In this document: one piece after another, positions 15,539-22,500 of the stretch
How positions within the stretch are numbered: the first letter of the stretch is position 1
Layout of the letters: each line of letters begins with the position of its first letter
From: CAZVFX01 sp964626565
Lineage (GTDB): Bacteria; Myxococcota_A; UBA9042; CAIXZC01
Length of the DNA stretch: 24,619 nt
Direction: 5' to 3'
Assembly (NCBI GenBank): GCA_964626565.1
Contig: CAZVFX010000107.1
Span: 1-24,619, forward strand
The notes under the pieces: model-generated
Seen by the model: only the letters and a program-made list of their open reading frames with translations
Database searches by the model: none
What the model was told of the DNA's origin: nothing
Translations under genes and position numbers: made by a program

Positions 15539-17344
15539 TTACTTGGGAATGACGATGAAGTCGCCGTCTTCCTGCGGGCGCGGTTTGCCGTTGTCTTTGG
15601 GTTTCAGCTCCACAAAGCCGCCGTCTTTTCCCTCTTTGGGGTCGCGATCCGATTTGCCCGGGCCTCCCAGCCGTGGAGGTTTGTCCCCCTTTTTCTCGGG
15701 CGGGAGTGGGGCGGTCAGGTCGGCGGCAACCGGTGCGGACGCGTCCGGAGTGGGCGCAGCCGCAGGAAGGTCAGCGCCGGCCACGTCGGGAGTTACCGCC
15801 GCGGTATCCGCGAAGGGATCAATCAAGGCATCCGGGTTGGGCGCAGGTACTACATCCGCCAAAACCGGCGCTACTTCCACGACATCACCCCGCACCGGCG
15901 GGACTTCGGCAGTCACTTCTACCGGCGGGATTTCGGCAGTCACATCTACCGGCGGCGACGAGACGTCGGCTCCGGCGGGAACGGCCCGGACGTCTCGACT
16001 CATAGGCTCGGCAGCCGGCGCAGAGGTGTCCTGTGCGGTTTCGTCACCGGCAACCGCGGTCGGGTCCGGCTTATCCCACGGCTGAGCGATGAGCAGTATA
16101 ACCGCGATAATCACTGCGATGGCGCCGCCCGCAGCCAACCAGGTCCTGGGCTGGCGGCCGGTAGCCAGGATCATGTGGGTTTCCGCCTTGGCCGCGGAAT
16201 GCTCCGCGGCCAGGGTATCAAGGAGTCCCGGGTCGGAAGGGTCCACGGTCGCAAGGGGGTCGGGAGCTGGTGTGAAAGGCTGGGTCGGAGCAGACAGGAG
16301 GTCGGGCGTCATTGAGGACAGCCGCTCCTCATCCGTGGGTGGTGCGGGGGCCTGACGAGGAGCGGGGGAGGGCGGCCTGAAGGGCGCGGTCCCGGCCTCT
16401 ACCGTGGGGTCGATGGACGCCAGCAAAGTGTGGGCAAACTCCTCTGCTGATGCGGGCCTTCCTTCCGGCGCCTTGTTCAACACGCACTCCAACACCCGGG
16501 CCAGGCCGGTTGGGATTTCAACCGCAGGATTGACCTTCTCAACCGGGGGAGGCGCGTCCCCGATGTGGCTCATGAGAACCTTCACCGGAGTGTCCGCGGT
16601 AAACGGCGGCTTCCCGGCCAGCATTTCGTACAAGACGACACCCAGCGAATACAGGTCGCTGCGATGGTCGAGGGGTTTGGACTGAGCCTGCTCCGGGCTC
16701 AAGTAAGCCGGGGTGCCGCAAACGATGCCCGTCGCCGTAAGGTTCTCGTTGGAACCGGCAAGTTTGGCGATGCCGAAATCGAGCACGCTGGCGTGCTCAT
16801 TCCCCTCGGCGGTCCGGGTAATGAAGATGTTCTCAGGCTTCATGTCACGGTGCCAGATCTTCTGTTCGTGGGCTTCGGCGAGGGAGCGGCATACCTGCAC
16901 GGTCAAATCCACTGCACGTTCATACGCCAACGGCCCTTCCTGCGCGATCAGCTTGTTCAAGGGCAGGCCCTGCAGCAACTCCATGGTGAAGTAAAGAAGG
17001 CCCTCGTCGGTGACGCCGAAGTCGTGGACGGTCACCGTGTGCGGGCTGGTGAGCCCCGACGCGGCCCGGGCTTCGAGCATGAACCGCTTGACCGAACCTT
17101 CCTGGTCAAGGATGTCCCGGCGCAGCACCTTCAGCGCAACCTCTCTCTCCAGGTAACGTTGACGGGCCCGATAGACCACGCCCATGCCGCCCTTGCCCAA
17201 TAGCTCGGTGATGGCATAGCGGTCGTCAATGGTCTTGCCCACAAGGCTGTCTTCCTTGATAGGCATGAGGGGGCCGCCGCAGGTGGGGCAGTGATTGCCT
17301 CCCTCAACGTATTCTTCCATGCATTTGGAACAGAACTTCCGCAT
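15539..17344 (-). CDS. Hanks-type transmembrane Ser/Thr protein kinase
   Basis: Two ATGs are possible. The one at 17344 has GGAAG six bases upstream, whereas for the ATG at 17350 that same sequence touches the start codon, so the 601-aa form is preferred. Residues 5-22 form a zinc ribbon (C5-x-x-C8...C19-x-x-C22). The kinase domain (about 43-305) is complete: GKGGMGVVY glycine loop, K72 (ALKVL), E91, catalytic D167 (HRDMKPEN), N172, D189 (DFG) and GTPAYLSPE with E218. One hydrophobic segment, at about 402-422, leads to a Pro/Asp/Ala/Val-rich tail of about 180 residues that should be periplasmic and ends in a Lys/Asp-rich stretch. It has no PASTA or recognised sensor domain. Likely a signalling kinase that phosphorylates cytoplasmic targets. 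Confidence 0.95.
   Translation of the reverse strand: MRKFCSKCMEEYVEGGNHCPTCGGPLMPIKEDSLVGKTIDDRYAITELLGKGGMGVVYRARQRYLEREVALKVLRRDILDQEGSVKRFMLEARAASGLTSPHTVTVHDFGVTDEGLLYFTMELLQGLPLNKLIAQEGPLAYERAVDLTVQVCRSLAEAHEQKIWHRDMKPENIFITRTAEGNEHASVLDFGIAKLAGSNENLTATGIVCGTPAYLSPEQAQSKPLDHRSDLYSLGVVLYEMLAGKPPFTADTPVKVLMSHIGDAPPPVEKVNPAVEIPTGLARVLECVLNKAPEGRPASAEEFAHTLLASIDPTVEAGTAPFRPPSPAPRQAPAPPTDEERLSSMTPDLLSAPTQPFTPAPDPLATVDPSDPGLLDTLAAEHSAAKAETHMILATGRQPRTWLAAGGAIAVIIAVILLIAQPWDKPDPTAVAGDETAQDTSAPAAEPMSRDVRAVPAGADVSSPPVDVTAEIPPVEVTAEVPPVRGDVVEVAPVLADVVPAPNPDALIDPFADTAAVTPDVAGADLPAAAPTPDASAPVAADLTAPLPPEKKGDKPPRLGGPGKSDRDPKEGKDGGFVELKPKDNGKPRPQEDGDFIVIPK
15894..15947. repeat. 27-bp direct repeat in the kinase tail, two copies
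   Basis: Units 15894-15920 and 15921-15947 differ at two bases; a partial third copy follows. In protein they give tandem VTAE-(I/V)PPVE-like nonapeptides in the extracytoplasmic Pro-rich tail, pointing to repeat-number change in this segment. Confidence 0.65.
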
Positions 17345-17447
17345 TCGCATCTTCCGGGTCGAGCCGGTTATTAGAAACCTGAATCATGGTACGACGGGAA
17401 AGTGCGGAGTGCAACCACGAATCAAGAGTGATGGTCGATGCGTGTAC

Positions 17448-18839
17448 CTATCGCGGCCGCTTGAGGCCATAGACGGGGTGGGGCTCGGGATCGGAAGGGG
17501 TGAGGCCCCAAATGACGTACTTCATGTACTTGCCTTCCATGGCGGAGCGGCTCATGGCCGCGTGCATCACTTCGGCAGGGGCGCCGCCGTTCTGCATCCG
17601 CTTGCCGTAACCGAGTTGCTTGTCGAAGACTTTCCTTATCTCGGGCATGGGTGCGGTGGCGCTGACGCCAACTCCGTTAATGAACAGGTGGGGTCCCTCC
17701 GATACCGACAGCCAGCCGGCCAGGGTGGACTGCTTCCTGACCTCGGCCCAGGTCTCTTTCGAAGCGACTTCCTTCTTCCATTCGCCGATATCGAGACCGG
17801 CTTCGGTGGCAGCCTTTTCGAAGACCGCAGCGTTGACCTCGCCGGCAGTTTGCTCCAGCGCAGCCCGGAAGGGGGCAAGCTTACCCAGCTTGTGCGCCGC
17901 CACCATGGTTCTCGCCGCGGCGTTGGAAAGCTCGTCCCCGGGCTTCTGGAACACGCACACGACGGTGGCGGTTTCGCCGCCACCGGCCGTTTCCAGCGCG
18001 GTCAAGGCCTCTGCGACTTTGCCCCGGTCAGGTGACGAAAGGTCCAGGAATGCAAGAATAGTGACCTTCGGCCCGTATGCCCCGTGGGTGGCGCAGCCGG
18101 AGATACCCTTGGCTTCCGTGGGCAACTGCTCGATGTCTGCCGAACGCAAAATTACCGGCTTCCACTTGCCCGGCTTCTTGCGCTCAGCGGCTGGGGCGCG
18201 GTCCGCCCCGTGGGCCTCGTGTCCGCAACCGCCGTCTCCGCCGCATCCTTCCTGGCCGCACCCGGAAGGCGCTTCGCGCCCGGCGGGCCGTTCCTTGTTC
18301 CGAGACGCACGTTCACGCATCGCTGCGGCTGCACGGCGCGCAGCGTCGCGCTCACGCGCCTTGACCGCGCGCTCCCTGCGCACTTCAGCCTCCGATAGCC
18401 TCTCGGGAGCCGGGGCAGGAGCCTCCACCGGCGCCGGGGCCGCCGCGACCGCGGCCGGGGGCTCCGCCACCTTGGCGGTAGCAGCACCCTGGACCGCCGG
18501 CACCGCACAGACCTGGACCCGGATCGCCCCGGGGTAGCCGCCCGCCATGTTTCCCAGCAGCAGACTGGCATGCTCCGCCAGGTTGGCGTCCCGGTCGACG
18601 AAAGCCACCACGGTGAGGGGCGCGTCGGGAGGGCCGAACCCGGGACACGCGGCAACACTCTCAGGGATCCCTTCCGCCAACACCACGCTCTTTGTCGCGG
18701 CCGGCTGAGCGGGTGCAGCAGCCGGTTGCGGCGCAGGCTCAACCGGGGCCTTTGCGTCGGTGCAGGACCAAATACCCAAACAGGCAGCCAGCGCCAGGCA
18801 AGCCGCAGGGAACAAAGCTCGATTCAATACAGTCTTCAT
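17448..18839 (-). CDS. Lipoprotein with two thioredoxin/DsbA-like domains lacking CxxC
   Basis: 463 aa. A clear lipobox LAAC gives C20. The first thioredoxin-like segment (about 64-115) has GPPDAPLTVVAFVDRDA. Then come an Ala/Pro linker, an Arg/Glu/Ala helix likely to form a coiled coil (148-185), and a Cys/Gly/His patch (CGQEGCGGDGGCGHEAHG, 194-211) that could bind metal. The second, fuller DsbA-like domain (about 250-412) has YGPKVTILAFLDLSSPDRGK, a helical insertion, and SEGPHLFINGV, which keeps the cis-Pro loop (P383). Compared with the FxDFxCPxC pattern of DsbA-like proteins, the second site is FLDLSSPDR (S269 and R272 for the Cys) and the first is FVDRDANLA. Neither domain can perform dithiol exchange, so a binding or scaffold role is inferred. 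AGGAG lies 7 bases before ATG. The gene follows the small secreted gene after 19 bp. Confidence 0.78.
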   Translation of the reverse strand: MKTVLNRALFPAACLALAACLGIWSCTDAKAPVEPAPQPAAAPAQPAATKSVVLAEGIPESVAACPGFGPPDAPLTVVAFVDRDANLAEHASLLLGNMAGGYPGAIRVQVCAVPAVQGAATAKVAEPPAAVAAAPAPVEAPAPAPERLSEAEVRRERAVKARERDAARRAAAAMRERASRNKERPAGREAPSGCGQEGCGGDGGCGHEAHGADRAPAAERKKPGKWKPVILRSADIEQLPTEAKGISGCATHGAYGPKVTILAFLDLSSPDRGKVAEALTALETAGGGETATVVCVFQKPGDELSNAAARTMVAAHKLGKLAPFRAALEQTAGEVNAAVFEKAATEAGLDIGEWKKEVASKETWAEVRKQSTLAGWLSVSEGPHLFINGVGVSATAPMPEIRKVFDKQLGYGKRMQNGGAPAEVMHAAMSRSAMEGKYMKYVIWGLTPSDPEPHPVYGLKRPR

Positions 18840-18858
18840 GTGCTGTCTCCTGGAAACT

Positions 18859-19305
18859 CTACTTCAACTCTTTGACCTTGACCTTCACCGAAACATCACC
18901 CGACCGGGCGAACACCGCTTCGTCGCCGTCCTTCAGCAACATGCTTGCATCGACCTCGAAACTGGTGCCCGCACTGGATTTGCTCCTGTTGCCCGTGTAG
19001 CCCACCTTGCATCGCACCAGGAACCGGTCCTCCTTGACCTTGACGAAACCGTAGGTGCTGATGTGCCGCCCTTCTGCCGAAATCTGGGAATTGTACTTCT
19101 CCAGCGCGGTGACGAGCGTGGTGGAAAGCTCGGCACCGTCACCCTCAACAGTGATCTCGAGTTGAACGTTCTTGCCCAACTCCTTGTGCCATTCCTTCTT
19201 CCATTTTTTGCCCTTCTTGCCTTTGTAGTCTTCCGCCGAAGCGGCGCCCATGGCGAAAGTAGTAGCTGCGAGAAAGCCCAGCAGTACAGCGAGTTGACGC
19301 ATCAT
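18859..19305 (-). CDS. Small secreted protein of unknown function
   Basis: 148 aa. A signal peptide (MMRQLAVLLGFLAATTFAMG, then AASA) should be cleaved near residue 24. A very basic segment follows (YKGKKGKKWKKEWHKE), then a mixed alpha/beta domain with ELSTTLVTALEKYNSQIS, FLVRCKVGYTGN and a Val/Lys-alternating end (VSVKVKVKELK). I do not recognise a family. GGAGG is 7 bases before the first ATG (the second ATG is 10 away). It is the first gene of a minus-strand run, 19 bp before the DsbA-like lipoprotein and probably co-transcribed with it. A weak promoter candidate, TTGGCC-N18-TAGGAT (19361-19390), lies upstream. Confidence 0.75.
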   Translation of the reverse strand: MMRQLAVLLGFLAATTFAMGAASAEDYKGKKGKKWKKEWHKELGKNVQLEITVEGDGAELSTTLVTALEKYNSQISAEGRHISTYGFVKVKEDRFLVRCKVGYTGNRSKSSAGTSFEVDASMLLKDGDEAVFARSGDVSVKVKVKELK

Positions 19306-19569
19306 TGTTCAGCCTCCACGTTAGGTCTGCCCGAGCTCTTCAGCCCCGGGGCATTGTCGAATCCTAACCCATGAAACCCTGCGGGGCCAAGACTATTCCG
19401 TGGCCGCCCGTGCGGTTGCAAAGGTCGGAAAGTGCGGTTTGTGCGGGAACATCTTTCGGGAACAGAGCCTCTATGTTAGGGGTTATGGGTACGTTTGAAA
19501 CTTTCAGGGGCCGCGGCCGTAGATATTGCCCGGATATATCCAGCTCTCGGAGAGCAACCGGAGGAAACG

Positions 19570-22500
19570 ATGAGTTTGTTGCGCAATTATGTCGGCTGTT
19601 TGTTGCTTGTCTGCTGCACCTTCTTCCACCTGCCTGCTGCTGAAGGCGAAAACCTGGCCGGTGCGGTCCGCTCAGGAAGGGTGGCTGATCTGCAGGGCAT
19701 GGTGTCGATTCGGTCAGCGGGCCACCGTCGGTGGACTACGGCTACCAAGAAGCTGGCGATCCTGCCCGGCGATCAGGTGAGAACCGGTGTCAGGGGCGCC
19801 AACGCGGTGATGCTGGAGTTGTCCGGTGGCGGCAAGGTCACGTTGGGGCCGGGTTCACGGGCCGAAGTGGTCGACGGGGGAAGTGTGCGCCTGCTGGCCG
19901 GAGATGCCGAGGTAGTGCCGCCGGAAAAGGGCAAGCTGACCGTCTTCGGGGCGGGCGGGTATGAAGACCCGGTGAGTGCGACGAAGCTGTTCAGGGCGGA
20001 CAAAGGAGAAATCGTCATTCTGGCCTGGGACCCTGATTGGCTGAAGGGGTTCAAGGGTGTCGTCACTCGTGAATCCATGGGCTCGCTGCTGGCCAACGTC
20101 GATGGCCGTAACGTGCCGCTGACTCTCGGCTATCACAAGGTCACGGTGGATATCCGAGACCAGATCGCACGCACGGTAATTGAGGAATCATTCGTGAATC
20201 GCACCGACGGCGTACTGGAAGGTGTGTTCTACTTCCCCCTTCCGGCCGGCGCTTCAGTCTCTGGTTTCGGCATGTGGATCGGCGGGGAACTGGTGGAAGC
20301 GGACGTGGTGGAAAAACAGCGCGCCCGAGAGATCTACGAAACGATCCTGCGGGAGAAACGAGATCCCGGACTGCTGGAATGGACCGGCGGCAACATGTTT
20401 AAGGCCCGGGTGTACCCCATCAACCCAAACTCGGAGAAACGGGTAAAGATCTCCTACACCGAGGTTCTTCCTCTGCGGGGCGACGTCTTTCGGTATACAT
20501 ACGGGTTGCGCAGTGAACTCACCCGCCAATATCCGCTGCGTGAGTTGGACATAGAGGTGAAGATCCACTCCACCATGAAGATCATGGGGGTGTCGTGCCC
20601 GACGCACGAGGTGCGGGCCGGAAATACCGAGCACTCCGCATCCATCGAGTTCGGTGCGGAAGAGTACACTCCCACCGCTGATCTGGAAGTGGAAGTGCAG
20701 GTGCAGCGCACCGGCGCCGGTGCGGTGTTTGTACCCCACCGCCGGGGCGACGACGGCTATTTCCTGCTGCTCATTACTCCGCCTGCGGCCAACCTGAAGA
20801 CGGAACGTGAGGAGTTGCCTGATTCGGCCCCTCTGGACTTGATCTTTCTGGCCGATACGTCCGGCTCCATGGACGAGGTTGCCCGCCAGGCTCAGGCCCG
20901 CTTCTTTTCCGCCGCACTGTCGTTGCTGTCCGAAGAGGACAACTTCCGCCTGGCCGCGGTTGACGCCCATGTCCACTGGTTGGGGGATGACCCGTTGCCG
21001 CCTTCTTTCGAGAACCTCGACCGGGCGCTGGATTTCCTGGGCAACAGGACCTCCCTTGGCTGGACCGACCTGGACGGTGCGTTCGACGAGGCCCTGAAAA
21101 AGGCTGGCCCCAACACTCACATTATCTACCTAGGCGACGGCATGGTCACGACCAAGGCGGCTGACCCGGTCGCGTTTGCGCGCCGCCTGGAAGCGCTGGC
21201 AAGCGGGCTTGAAGTTTCTTTTCACGCGGTGGCGCCGGGCAACGCGTACGAACCTGCGGTTCTGTCGGCCATTGCGGCTGCGGGCAAAGGCACCTACCGG
21301 CGCGTCGAGAACGAGGAGCGGGCGCCTGAAGCGGCCTACGCTCTACTCGGCGAGATCATTCGCCCCTCGCTCCGGGATGTGAAAGTGGAGTTCACCGGTT
21401 TCTCCACCGCACGGGTCTATCCCGACGTGATTCCCGCGGTGGCTATCGGAGCGCAGCAGGTTGTACTGGGAAGATATCTGCCGGAGGGAGCCCGCGGTGA
21501 GGGCCGGGTGGTGGTCACCGGGCTCCTCAACGGCGAGCCGCTGGAGCTTAGCGCACCGGTGTCATTTGCCGCGGACGAAAAGGGGAACTCCTTTATCCCG
21601 CGCCTCTGGGCTCGCTTGCACCTGGACGAGCTGCTCGAACAAGGCAGATCCAAAGGTATCCAAGAAGAGATAGTCCACCTTTCGGAAGAGTATCAAATCA
21701 TCACCCCGTACACGTCGCTCCTGGTGTTGGAGAGCGACGCGGACAGGGCCCGATTCGGCGTCAAACGCCGGTTTAGAATCAGGGACGGGGAGCGGTTTTT
21801 TGCCGACGGGCGGGACGCGGCCGAGTTTGAGCTGCTCCAGCAGCAGATGAAGCTGGCCGGCACCTGGCGATTGGGCCTTCGGGACGCGGTGCTGGCGGAC
21901 ATCGCCGGATTGGGCCGCCACCTGTTCCAGAGCGCCTATGGCGCCTACCCCTACGGCGACATGAACGGCAAGGGTCGTCTGCTGGGTTCAGCGGGAGGCA
22001 AGGACTACTCGGTGCGGATGGCGGAACAATCAATTTCGTTCTCGTCGTCGAGCAGCTTCTATCGGTACGAACTGCCCGCAGCCTCGGCCGCTCCAGCCGA
22101 GTTCAAGTTCATGGATGAGGAGACCGAGAGTGGGCGTTGGGACTTTGGGGTGGAGGCGGACCGCGAGAAAGGGGACTGGGCCAACGCACCGATTGTAGAA
22201 GAGCCTCCGGCAATCATGAACGGACTGGCGGACATGCCGCTGGAACTGGCCGGCAATATTGCGACCAAGAAAGAGAGAAAGAAGGCCGTGTCGAAGGAGG
22301 TAATGAGGGGCGCTCGGATCAGTAGCGGCAAGCACCGGATTAGCCTCGCAACCACTCCTTCGGCAGGGGAGTCGTATTGGAGCATGGACGGCCGGGCGGC
22401 GGCCGGGCCCGTTTCGCTGGTGGTGGACAAGTCGGGGAGCATGGATGCTATTCTCGACGGGACCCGATACAGCGACCCGTACTCGTCCTGGTTCTACAGG

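Noticed and set aside
19495..19525. A promoter TTGAAA-TAGATA before the VIT/VWA gene
   Set aside because: The spacer is 19 bases and the -10 is weak; not distinct enough to annotate.
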